Below, in pieces: positions 26,887-35,256 of a DNA stretch of 64,000 nucleotides; position 1 is the first letter of the stretch; each line of letters begins with the position of its first letter. Source of the DNA: Candidatus Neptunochlamydia vexilliferae. Lineage in GTDB: Bacteria; Chlamydiota; Chlamydiia; Chlamydiales; Simkaniaceae. The stretch is from positions 1-64,000 of the forward strand of contig NZ_JAAEJV010000006.1 in assembly GCF_015356785.1 (NCBI RefSeq), written 5' to 3'. The notes beneath the pieces were generated by a model. It was not told where the DNA came from. It saw only the letters and a program-made list of their open reading frames with translations, and did no database searches. The position numbers were made by a program, and so were the translations under genes.

Positions 26887-27174
26887 GGTGGCTACCTTTT
26901 CTTTGGTTTTTTTAAATAAATTTAATTTAAATAATGGGAAAATTTGTTTTCACTATTTGCCTTTTAATCTCGATACATTTTTATAATATTGCTAATTTTT
27001 AATGCAATACTTATTTTCATTTTTTTCACAAATAGTTCTAACTCATAAGTGAAATAGTTTCGTATTTTATGCGAGTTTAGTAAAACAAGAACTTTAGCGC
27101 AACAATTAATTCTTGCATAGGAATTCCTTGAGCGCCTATTTTGAGATATTCGAGCACCTTGAAATAAGCGGGTT

Positions 27175-28143
27175 ATGGGTCAAGAAACAGGCGATAAAAA
27201 AAATTTGAACAACGTAAAAAATTTTCTTGCTGTTTTAGCGGGAAAGGGGGGCGTCGGAAAATCAACGGTTGCGCACGGTCTTGCTCAAGCCTTTCACAGA
27301 AAGGGGTTTAGGGTTGGAGTTCTCGATGCCGATATTTATGGCCCTTCAAGCTCCTATCTCCTTCCACCCGATACGTTCCCCAAGGTAAAAGGGGAAAAGG
27401 TCCTCCCGGCGATTTCAGGGGGAATTAAGACCCTATCTGCAGCCCATTTCCCAAGGGGAAAGAGGGCCTCTGTGGTTCGCGCCCCGATTGCTACACAGAT
27501 CGTTTCCCAGTTTATTGAAGAGGTGAAGTGGGGAGATCTTGACTTTCTCCTTGTCGACTTTCCGCCAGGAACAGGAGATATCCAAATTTCGCTTATGCAA
27601 AAAATTTTCTTTACAGGGGCGCTGGTTGTTACGACTCCTCAGGAGCTTGCCCTTCTCGATGTGAGGAAGTCGATGGAGATGTGCCTTCAAATGGGGGTGC
27701 AGATGGCGGGGATCGTTGAAAATATGAGTTACTTTTCTCCCCCTGGAAGTGAAGAAAAATACCCTCTATTTGGAGAGGGAGGAGGACAAAAACTTGCCGA
27801 TGAGTTTGCGGTTCCCCTTTTAGCAGAGATTCCGATCCACCCCAATCCAGATATTTTTGATACTTTAGTAGGAAAGCTTTCTTTAGGTAAAAATGAGTGT
27901 GAAATAAAACAAGAAGACCGGTATCATTTCTCTATTAGGTGGGTCGATGGCAAGAAAAGTCTTTACCGGTTTAGTGATCTCCAAAGCCATTGCCCCTGTG
28001 TAAAGTGTAAGGAAAAAGCTCCGCTTACTCATGTAGAAGGGGAGAAGATCATTCCAGTTGGGAGCTATGGAGTTCAGGTGATTTTTTCGAAAGGGTGCTC
28101 CAAAGGGATTTATCCCTTTTCACTGTTAAGGAAATTAGGATGA
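27175..28143 (+). CDS. Mrp/ApbC-type P-loop ATPase with C-terminal DUF971 domain
   Basis: Mrp/NBP35-type ATPases carry and transfer Fe-S clusters. The deviant P-loop GKGGVGKST lies near residue 22, switch I follows as DADIYGPS, and DFPPGTGD forms Walker B. The last 80 residues (IRWVDGKKSLYRFSDL, CPCVKC, VGSYGVQVIFSKGCSKGIYP) are a DUF971/GBBH-like domain, which also has two closely spaced cysteines. Mrp-DUF971 fusions are known but not common. The stop overlaps the start of the metal-binding lipoprotein (ATGA), so this gene heads the ytg-dxr-rseP operon; it is absent from this place in C. trachomatis. Confidence 0.9.
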   Translation: MGQETGDKKNLNNVKNFLAVLAGKGGVGKSTVAHGLAQAFHRKGFRVGVLDADIYGPSSSYLLPPDTFPKVKGEKVLPAISGGIKTLSAAHFPRGKRASVVRAPIATQIVSQFIEEVKWGDLDFLLVDFPPGTGDIQISLMQKIFFTGALVVTTPQELALLDVRKSMEMCLQMGVQMAGIVENMSYFSPPGSEEKYPLFGEGGGQKLADEFAVPLLAEIPIHPNPDIFDTLVGKLSLGKNECEIKQEDRYHFSIRWVDGKKSLYRFSDLQSHCPCVKCKEKAPLTHVEGEKIIPVGSYGVQVIFSKGCSKGIYPFSLLRKLG

Positions 28144-29075
28144 GACAGCTTCTCTTAGTTTTAAGTTTGTGTTTTCTAGCCGCTTGTGGAAAGCCGGTGA
28201 ATCAATCCTATATGGAAGAAAGTGGGAAGGTTAAAGTTTTATCGACCACCGCGATGATCGACGACTTAGTTGCGGCAGTCGGAGGGGAAGAGATCGACCA
28301 CCTCAGTCTCATTGTGGGTGATCTCGATCCCCATAGTTACGAACTGGTGAAGGGGGATGATGAAAAACTCGCCCGCGCCGATCTTATTTTCTATAATGGG
28401 CTAGGGCTCGAACATGGGGCAAGCTTAAGTAAACACTTAGATTTCCACCCAGAAGCGCTTCCCCTTGGAGACATCCTTTATCGGCAAAACCCCGACTCTT
28501 TCATCGTGATTGAAGGACAGCTCGACCCCCATTTTTGGATGGATGTCGCCCTTTTTGCTCAAACGATCGATCCGATCGTGGCGGCTCTTTCTAAAAAAGC
28601 GCCTCAATATGCCTCCCTTTTTAAAGAGCGGGGAGAGGTTCTTAAAAAAGAGATGATGGAAAGGGACCAAAGCCTTTTAAGCAAGATGCAAGCGATTCCC
28701 GCTGAGAAGCGCTACCTGGTCACAAGCCATGATGCATTTTACTATTTTGCCAAAAGATACCTTGCAGCTCCTGAAGAAAAAGAGTGGAAGAACCGGTTTA
28801 TTGCTCCCGAAGGACTTGCCCCCGACGGGCAGATGAGCATCCTTGATATTCAAGCGGTTAGTGAGTTTCTTTGTGCCCACCATATCGAAACCGTTTTTCC
28901 CGAATCGAATATCAACCAAGATGCCCTGAAAAAGATTGCCGCGATCTGCAAAGAAAAAGGGCTCGATGTGAAAATTGCACCTGCTCCTCTTTATGGAGAT
29001 ACGATGGGAGAAAAAGAAAGCTACCTAGAAATGATGAAGCATAACGGAGAAACCTTAAACCACTATTTGCCATGA
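28140..29075 (+). CDS. ytgA: Metal ABC transporter, solute-binding lipoprotein (YtgA/TroA)
   Basis: Binds Fe, Mn or Zn in the periplasm for the YtgBCD importer. The lipobox LAAC follows the signal helix LLLVLSLCF. Metal ligands typical of cluster A-I proteins are visible: DLDPHSYEL, LDPHFWMD, and a late Asp in APLYGDT. I chose ATG 28140, which overlaps the preceding TGA; a longer frame begins at 28095 but would bury the signal peptide. Matches CT067 in context. Confidence 0.94.
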   Translation: MRQLLLVLSLCFLAACGKPVNQSYMEESGKVKVLSTTAMIDDLVAAVGGEEIDHLSLIVGDLDPHSYELVKGDDEKLARADLIFYNGLGLEHGASLSKHLDFHPEALPLGDILYRQNPDSFIVIEGQLDPHFWMDVALFAQTIDPIVAALSKKAPQYASLFKERGEVLKKEMMERDQSLLSKMQAIPAEKRYLVTSHDAFYYFAKRYLAAPEEKEWKNRFIAPEGLAPDGQMSILDIQAVSEFLCAHHIETVFPESNINQDALKKIAAICKEKGLDVKIAPAPLYGDTMGEKESYLEMMKHNGETLNHYLP

Positions 29076-29839
29076 ATGTAATCGATATTCACCAACTCAC
29101 TGTTAACTATGAGAAAACCTCCGCTCTTTGGGAGATTAACCTTTCCATCCCTGAGGGGAATCTCATCGGGGTCATCGGCCCTAATGGCGCCGGAAAAAGT
29201 ACCTTGTTAAAAGCCCTTTTGGGCATTGTGCGCCCCCTTGCTGGAAGTGTCCACTTTTGGGGACAGCCTTTTAAAAAGATCAAAGAGCGGATCGCTTACG
29301 TTCCTCAAAAAGGGAGTGTCGACTGGGAATTTCCCATCACCGTTCTCGATGTTGTTTTGATGGGGCGGTATGGAAAACTTAAAGGGCTCAAGTGGTACCG
29401 AAAAGCCGATAAAGAGGCAGCTCTTACTATCTTACGCCGCCTCGACATGGCCTCTCTTGCTGATCGACAGATCAACGCCCTTTCAGGAGGACAGCAACAA
29501 CGGCTGTTTATCGCACGCGCCCTTCTTCAAGGAGCCGATCTCCTCCTTCTCGATGAGCCCTTTGCTGGGGTTGATAAAGTGACCGAGCAGGTAATCATCA
29601 ACCTGTTGCAAACGCTCCGCGATGAAGGAAAGACGATCCTTGTGGTCCACCACGATTTAAAAACCGCTTCCGCCTACTTCGACAAGGCCCTTCTTCTCAA
29701 CACCTCGGTAGTGGCTTTCGGCGAGGTAGAGGAGGTCTTAACCGCTGAAAACTTAGCCCGCGTCTATGGTGATAAAGAAGAGCTCTTTAGTGAAGCAATC
29801 CGCCTGTCTAAGGAGAAAAAAGCAGGGCTATTAGCTTGA
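29072..29839 (+). CDS. ytgB: Metal ABC transporter, ATP-binding protein (YtgB/TroB)
   Basis: Energises metal import. Walker A is GPNGAGKST, the Q-loop lies in AYVPQKGSVDWEFPITVLD, the ABC signature is LSGGQQQR, Walker B is LLLLDEPFAGVD and the switch His is in VVHHDL. 255 residues, normal length. Overlaps its neighbours by ATGA on both sides, indicating coupled translation. Matches CT068. Confidence 0.96.
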   Translation: MNVIDIHQLTVNYEKTSALWEINLSIPEGNLIGVIGPNGAGKSTLLKALLGIVRPLAGSVHFWGQPFKKIKERIAYVPQKGSVDWEFPITVLDVVLMGRYGKLKGLKWYRKADKEAALTILRRLDMASLADRQINALSGGQQQRLFIARALLQGADLLLLDEPFAGVDKVTEQVIINLLQTLRDEGKTILVVHHDLKTASAYFDKALLLNTSVVAFGEVEEVLTAENLARVYGDKEELFSEAIRLSKEKKAGLLA

Positions 29840-31119
29840 TGAACCTGTTCGACCCCTTATACCGCGCCCCCTTTCTTGGTTCGATGCTCATGTGTTTAGC
29901 TGCCGCGCTGATGGGAGCGCTCATGTTTGTCAAGCGGCGGAGTTTACTTGGGGAAACCCTCTCCCACGCCGCCTATCCCGGGGTTGTTTTAAGTGTTGTT
30001 GTGGCTTCCCTTTTCCTAAAACCTTCCGATCCCCTTGCTATTTTTGTCGTTTTGGGAGGGGCGTTTCTCTTTGCCACTTTGGGTTTACAGGTCGTTGAAA
30101 AGCTTAAAGGGCGTTTTAAGATCGATCCCGACGCCGCCCTTTGTCTTGTTCTTTCGCTCTTTTTAGGTTTAGGGGTCCTCATTGCTAGTCGAGTCCAGTT
30201 TACTCACCCCGTTTGGTACCAACAGTCGCAGGTTTTTATCTATGGACAAGCAGCAACGATGACCGATGCTCATATCGCCATTTATGGGACCCTTTCTTTG
30301 ATCACCCTTGCCTTTATCATTTACCGTTTCCGAGAGATCGAGCGCCTCCTTTTCGACCCTTCTTTTGTTTCGGGGCGCACCTCCAAAGCGATCTTTTTCC
30401 TCCTTATCCTATCGATTGTTGTTGGGATCCGAAGTGTCGGGGTCATTTTAATCGCTGGGATGCTTGTCGCTCCAGCTGCTGCGGCCCGCTCCTTTACAAA
30501 CCGCCTTTCCCGCCTCCTCCTTTTATCGGGAGCGTTTGGTCTTTTGAGTGGGTTTGGGGGGAACTATCTTGCCTTAAAACTCAGTAGCCAAGGACTCCAC
30601 TATCCAACCGGGCCGATGATCCTCCTCTTTGCCGCTTCGATCACCCTTTTATCGCTCCTTTTTGCTCCCCAAAAAGGGGCCCTTTCCCGACTCCTGCGGA
30701 TCGCCCGCTTTCGGCGGCGGTGTCACTCGGAAAATGTGCTAAAAACCTTGTGGAAAGGAGGAGTGAGCACCCCTTTAAGTGCCAAAGAGGTTCTTAAGTG
30801 GAATGGAATCGGGAGGCTCCACCTGAAAAAGACTCTCTTTTCCCTTCAAAGGGAGGGGTGGGTCACCCAAGAAGGAAAAGGAAAGTTTCTCCTCACCTCC
30901 GATGGGGTGAAGCGGGCAGAGCGACTCGTTCGCCTCCACCGCCTTTGGGAGCTTTACCTCGTCTCTTGTTTAAAAGTGGATGAAGAGCGGGTCCATCATA
31001 GCGCCGAAGAAATGGAACACATTTTGACCCCAGAACTTGAAAATCGGCTAAGCGCCCTTTTGAACAACCCGAAAAAAGACCCCCACCAAAAACCGATTCC
31101 CCAGGGGGAAACCTTATGA
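29836..31119 (+). CDS. ytgC: Metal ABC permease fused to a DtxR-like repressor domain (YtgCR)
   Basis: The first 280 or so residues are a TroC/ZnuB-type permease with eight or nine membrane helices (LMGALMFVKRRSLLGETLSHA, IRSVGVILIAGMLVAPAAAAR). The rest (from about FRRRCHSENVLKTLW) is soluble: a winged helix (AKEVLKWNGIGRLHLKKTLFSL), GKFLLTSDGVKRAERLVRLHRLWE and a VHHSAEEMEHILT metal-site-like segment, as in DtxR/MntR regulators. In C. trachomatis the equivalent YtgCR is reported to be cleaved to release the iron-dependent repressor YtgR. The same fusion here implies the same design; cleavage is inference. Confidence 0.93.
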   Translation: MMNLFDPLYRAPFLGSMLMCLAAALMGALMFVKRRSLLGETLSHAAYPGVVLSVVVASLFLKPSDPLAIFVVLGGAFLFATLGLQVVEKLKGRFKIDPDAALCLVLSLFLGLGVLIASRVQFTHPVWYQQSQVFIYGQAATMTDAHIAIYGTLSLITLAFIIYRFREIERLLFDPSFVSGRTSKAIFFLLILSIVVGIRSVGVILIAGMLVAPAAAARSFTNRLSRLLLLSGAFGLLSGFGGNYLALKLSSQGLHYPTGPMILLFAASITLLSLLFAPQKGALSRLLRIARFRRRCHSENVLKTLWKGGVSTPLSAKEVLKWNGIGRLHLKKTLFSLQREGWVTQEGKGKFLLTSDGVKRAERLVRLHRLWELYLVSCLKVDEERVHHSAEEMEHILTPELENRLSALLNNPKKDPHQKPIPQGETL

Positions 31120-32042
31120 ACCCCTATTCAGGCACCTCTTTTTTTGGGTTTTTTGCTGTTTTAGGGCAGCGGATGAAGGAGGCTCTTTTAGGAAATTTAA
31201 GCGCTTTGGCCTCTGATGAAGTGCAGCTCCTCGTCTTAGTCTTTATCGCGCTGTCTTCCGCCCTTGTGGGAACCTTTTTAGTCCTTAAGAAAAAGACGAT
31301 GGTTGCCAACTCTTTATCCCACACTATTTTGCTCGGGATTGTCGCTGCCTTTCTCATTGGAAAAAGTCAGGGGATCTACTCTTTCAACCTCACCACATTG
31401 ATCATTGGCGCGTTGGTGACCGCCTTTTGCACCACCTTTAGCACCGAATTTTTACATAAAAAACTCCGTCTCCAAGAGGATGCGAGTATTGGCCTCATCT
31501 TCACCACTTTTTTTGCGTTGGGGGTGGTTTTAGTGACAACTCTTTCCCGCAATAATCACCTCGGTATCGAAGCGGTGATGGGAAATGTAGACGCTTTACA
31601 TCCCGATGATGTCAAACAGGTCTTTTCCCTCTTCCTTTTTAATGGAGCCCTTGCCCTTCTTTTCTTTAGACGGCTAGAGGTGGCTATTTTTGATCGTCAG
31701 TTTGCTCGCAACCTCGGCATTTCCCTCCTCTTTTTAAACTACCTCCTCATGTTTCAAACAGCGCTAACCGCCATTGGCTCTTTCCGCGCTGTCGGGGCCT
31801 TTCTCTTCTTAGCCTTTTTGGTCGCCCCTGTTTTAACCGCCCGCTTTTTTACCCACCGTCTCAAACCCCTCCTATTTTTAGCCGGAGGGATTGGAGCTTT
31901 TGTCGCTTTGATTTCAGTCGCTCTTTCGAGACATTTCCTTTCGATCTATGCGATCCCTTTAGCAACATCGGGACTTGCTGCAACGCTTTTGGGTGTGACC
32001 TTTGCCTGTGGAGCTTTTTATAAATGGAGGAAAACCGCATGA
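31116..32042 (+). CDS. ytgD: Metal ABC transporter, second permease (YtgD/TroD)
   Basis: A 308-residue membrane protein with about nine hydrophobic helices, homologous to the permease half of the preceding gene: LVGTFLVLKKKTMVANSLSH and RAVGAFLFLAFLVAPVLTAR are the conserved segments. Forms the importer with YtgABC. Overlaps the genes on both sides by ATGA. Matches CT070. Confidence 0.95.
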   Translation: MNPYSGTSFFGFFAVLGQRMKEALLGNLSALASDEVQLLVLVFIALSSALVGTFLVLKKKTMVANSLSHTILLGIVAAFLIGKSQGIYSFNLTTLIIGALVTAFCTTFSTEFLHKKLRLQEDASIGLIFTTFFALGVVLVTTLSRNNHLGIEAVMGNVDALHPDDVKQVFSLFLFNGALALLFFRRLEVAIFDRQFARNLGISLLFLNYLLMFQTALTAIGSFRAVGAFLFLAFLVAPVLTARFFTHRLKPLLFLAGGIGAFVALISVALSRHFLSIYAIPLATSGLAATLLGVTFACGAFYKWRKTA

Positions 32043-33169
32043 AAAACATTGCCATTTTAGGAAGTACCGGATCGATCGGGACCAATACTTTAGAAGTCGC
32101 TGCCCACTTAGGGTATGAGGTGAGCGCTTTGGCTGCCCACTCCAACATCGATCTTTTAGAGGCCCAAGTCCAAAAATTTCATCCCAAGTGTGTCGCTGTT
32201 TTTGATCGAGAGCGGGGGGAGGAGCTCAAGCGTCGTTTGCCCGATACCCCAATTGTTTTTGGGATGGAAGGGCTCGTTGAAGCGGCCACCTTACCTGAGG
32301 TTGACTTTGTCGTTTCGGCAATCGTTGGAGCGGCGGGGATTGTTCCCACCCTTAGAGCGATTGAAACGGGGAAAACAATCGGCCTTGCCAATAAAGAGGT
32401 TCTGATCGCTGCTGGCGAGCTCATCATGGAGGCAGCCAAAAAGCAAAACGTTCAAATCCTTCCGATCGACAGCGAACATAGCGCCATTTTTCAGTGTTTA
32501 CAGGGAGAGTCTCCTTCTGCTGTGGACCGCTTGATCTTAACCGCTTCGGGGGGCCCCTTTCGCAATTATTCCTACCAAGAACTCGAAGCGGTCAAACCCG
32601 AAAAAGCGCTCAACCACCCCAACTGGAAAATGGGAAAAAAGATCACGATCGACTCTTCGACCCTGATGAACAAAGGGCTCGAAGTGATCGAGGCAAAGTT
32701 TTTATTCAACACCCCTGTCGAGAAGATCGCTGTGGTTGTCCACCCCCAAAGTATCGTCCATAGCCTTGTGGAATATGTGGATGGATCGCTGATCGCCCAG
32801 ATGGGCGTCCATGATATGAGGGTGCCGATCCAATACGCTTTGACCTATCCGGAGCGAAAAAAGGGGATCTCCCCTTGTTTTGATTTCCAGAAGTGGTCTA
32901 AACTAGAGTTTTTTAAACCTGACCTAAAAAAATTTCCTTGCTTGCGGCTTGCCTATGAGGCCGCTAAAGTGGGAGGAACCCTTCCTTGCTTTATGAATGG
33001 GGCAAACGAAGTCCTTGTTCACCACTTTTTAGAAGGAAAAATACGTTGGGTCGAGATTGGACAAAAATTAGAAACCTTAATGGAAGCGCACAAAGCTTAT
33101 CCGCAGGAGAGTTTAGAGACCCTCCTCGAAGTGGACAAAGAGGCGCGAACATTAGCCATGACCTTATGA
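32039..33169 (+). CDS. dxr: 1-deoxy-D-xylulose 5-phosphate reductoisomerase
   Basis: Second step of the MEP pathway of isoprenoid synthesis, NADPH-dependent. The N-terminal nucleotide motif is AILGSTGSIG, then the catalytic region LPIDSEHSAIFQCLQG, SGGPF, and HPNWKMGKKITIDSSTLMNK. 376 residues. ATG 32039 overlaps the ytgD stop (ATGA) and gives the family N-terminus; the frame is open to 32024. Matches CT071. Confidence 0.97.
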   Translation: MKNIAILGSTGSIGTNTLEVAAHLGYEVSALAAHSNIDLLEAQVQKFHPKCVAVFDRERGEELKRRLPDTPIVFGMEGLVEAATLPEVDFVVSAIVGAAGIVPTLRAIETGKTIGLANKEVLIAAGELIMEAAKKQNVQILPIDSEHSAIFQCLQGESPSAVDRLILTASGGPFRNYSYQELEAVKPEKALNHPNWKMGKKITIDSSTLMNKGLEVIEAKFLFNTPVEKIAVVVHPQSIVHSLVEYVDGSLIAQMGVHDMRVPIQYALTYPERKKGISPCFDFQKWSKLEFFKPDLKKFPCLRLAYEAAKVGGTLPCFMNGANEVLVHHFLEGKIRWVEIGQKLETLMEAHKAYPQESLETLLEVDKEARTLAMTL

Positions 33170-33176
33170 GGCCGCC

Positions 33177-35099
33177 GTGCATACCTTTTTATATATTCTT
33201 TTAGCCATCCTAGGACTCAACCTCCTCGTTTTTATCCACGAGCTGGGCCACTACATCGTTGCCCGGAGAAATGGAATGAAAGTAGAGGTTTTTAGCATTG
33301 GCTTTGGAAAACCCCTCTTTAGTTGGACCCGCAAAGGGGTGAAGTGGCAGGTATGCCCCCTCTTTTTTGGAGGGTATGTGCGGATTGCAGGGATGGAAAA
33401 AGAGGGAGATCTCGAGCCTTACGAAGTGCCCGATGGGTTTTACTCGAAAAAGCCGTGGGCCCGGATCAAAGTGGCCCTTGCCGGCCCCATTGTCAACCTC
33501 GTCTTTGCCCTGCTCCTTTTCACCGCCATCTGGGGACTCGGAGGGCGGCAAAAACCCTTTTCCCAGTTTACACAGCTCATCGGCTATATCGATCCCCACT
33601 CCGAGCTTTACCAAAGTGGGATTCGCCCAGGAGATGCGATCACCGAATACAATCACGAGACCTTTGAAGGATATAAAGATCTGATCTATGCCGCCCTTGT
33701 CAATGGTCATCCCACCACTGTTGAAGGGGAGAAAATCAACTACTTCACGCAGGAAAAAACCCCTTACGACTATACCGTCACCCCTTACGAAAACCCCTTC
33801 CAAAAAGGGATGAAAACCATCGGTGTTCTCGCTCCCGCAAGCTACCTCATCTACGAAGCACCGATCTACCAAAACCTCCCCCTGGCTACCAGTGGGATCG
33901 AGGCCCATGACCGGATCGTTTGGGTCAATGGAGAACTCATTTTTTCCAATGAGCAACTCTCCAAAGTGCTCAACAGTGGAAAGACCCTCCTTACCATTGA
34001 GCGAGAGGGGAAAATCCTCTTAGGAAAAGTGCCCCGCATCCCCCTTGACGACTTACGGATGGCTTCTGCAGAAGCCGATGAGATCGGTGACTGGAAATAT
34101 GCCGCCGGGCTTAGGCAAAAAGGGGAGTCTTACCTCTTTATCCCTTACACCCTCTCTTCCGACCTCCATGTTGAGAAAGGGCTTTACTATATCAATGAAG
34201 ACTCCCAGGTGGCCCGCGCCTCCTCCTCGATCAAAACCTCTTCCCTTGACCTCATGCTTAGACCTGGAGACCGGATCGTTGCTGTTGATGGTGTTCCCGT
34301 TTCCCACGCCGTCAACTTTTTGAAAGAGCTGCAAACCCCTCGCGCCCAAATCATCGTCAAAAGAGCTCCCCCTAAGGGAGGAGCCCTATGGAAAACAGAA
34401 GATGAAGCCTTTTTAGCCGATACCAACTGGGAAGGGCTTCTTCCTATCGCAAAAACCATCGGAAGTTCCCAGCCCCTGACCCAGAGCGGTAATTTCCACC
34501 TTCTCAAGCCCGTCACCCCCATCCGCCTCAAAGACTTTCCTCTATCTCCCAAAGAAAAAGAACAGCTCCAAGAAGCGATCCAAGCGCGCCAAGCGGACAT
34601 CGAAAAAATTTCCGATGCCGAAGCAAGAGAGCAAGCCTACGCCGCCCTTAACGACTCCCAAAACCGTCTCATCCTCGGCATTTCCCTCACCGACCGCTTC
34701 GTCACCTACAACCCTAATCCCGTTGCCCTCTTTGGCAACGTCTTTGGAGAAATCGCCCGCAACCTCACCGCCCTCTTCACCGGTTCCCTCGGCCCCAAAC
34801 AATTTGGAGGTCCCATCTTCATCGTTCAAGTGATGCAGCAAAGCTGGGGACTCGGCATTAAAGAGGCTCTCTTCTGGCTCGGTGCCATTAGCCTCAACCT
34901 CGGCGTCCTCAACCTCCTTCCCATCCCGGTCCTCGATGGGGGGCACATCTGCTTCTCCCTCATAGAAAAGATCCGAAAAAAACCGCTCAAAGCAAAGACG
35001 ATGCAGCGGATGATCCTCCCGTTCGTGGCCCTTTTAATCTTCGTCTTCATATACCTGACGTATAACGACCTCACCCGCATCTTCGGTAGATTCTTTTAA
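33177..35099 (+). CDS. rseP: Site-2 protease family zinc metalloprotease (RseP/YaeL)
   Basis: An intramembrane protease. The catalytic HELGH lies at residues 21-25 in the first helix, and the third ligand region is LDGGH near the C-terminus (LPIPVLDGGHICFSL). Two PDZ-like regions lie between (HSELYQSGIRPGDAI; LMLRPGDRIVAVDGVPV). At 640 residues it is longer than the 450 of E. coli RseP but like chlamydial YaeL. The GTG start is 8 bases after the dxr stop. As the last gene of the operon it precedes a strong terminator. Matches CT072. The natural substrate is unknown; in principle it could also cut YtgCR, a guess. Confidence 0.95.
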   Translation: MHTFLYILLAILGLNLLVFIHELGHYIVARRNGMKVEVFSIGFGKPLFSWTRKGVKWQVCPLFFGGYVRIAGMEKEGDLEPYEVPDGFYSKKPWARIKVALAGPIVNLVFALLLFTAIWGLGGRQKPFSQFTQLIGYIDPHSELYQSGIRPGDAITEYNHETFEGYKDLIYAALVNGHPTTVEGEKINYFTQEKTPYDYTVTPYENPFQKGMKTIGVLAPASYLIYEAPIYQNLPLATSGIEAHDRIVWVNGELIFSNEQLSKVLNSGKTLLTIEREGKILLGKVPRIPLDDLRMASAEADEIGDWKYAAGLRQKGESYLFIPYTLSSDLHVEKGLYYINEDSQVARASSSIKTSSLDLMLRPGDRIVAVDGVPVSHAVNFLKELQTPRAQIIVKRAPPKGGALWKTEDEAFLADTNWEGLLPIAKTIGSSQPLTQSGNFHLLKPVTPIRLKDFPLSPKEKEQLQEAIQARQADIEKISDAEAREQAYAALNDSQNRLILGISLTDRFVTYNPNPVALFGNVFGEIARNLTALFTGSLGPKQFGGPIFIVQVMQQSWGLGIKEALFWLGAISLNLGVLNLLPIPVLDGGHICFSLIEKIRKKPLKAKTMQRMILPFVALLIFVFIYLTYNDLTRIFGRFF

Positions 35100-35110
35100 T
35101 TCGCTAAGCC

Positions 35111-35142
35111 AAATCGGACCCTCCTTTGGGAGGGCCCGATTT
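35111..35142 (+). terminator. Strong hairpin terminator after rseP
   Basis: AAATCGG-CCCTCC pairs with GGGAGG-CCCGATTT, closing a short T loop, 12 bases past the rseP stop. No long T run follows. Confidence 0.75.
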
Positions 35143-35222
35143 CCCAAGACCAAATCAAAAAACCGGTCTTGCGCAAAGGTGTGTGTTTGGGGGACTTGTT
35201 AATAAACTCGAAACTGAGGTTA

Positions 35223-35256
35223 ATAGGATGTAAATCTTGATTTACATCCTATTTTT
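35223..35256. terminator. Perfect 15-16-bp hairpin overlapping the end of the USP gene
   Basis: AATAGGATGTAAATC and GATTTACATCCTATT are separated by two bases and followed on the plus strand by TTTT. It would act as a back-up terminator for the rseP operon, and it contains the stop codon of the convergent USP-like gene. Positions are accurate to a base or two. Confidence 0.7.
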
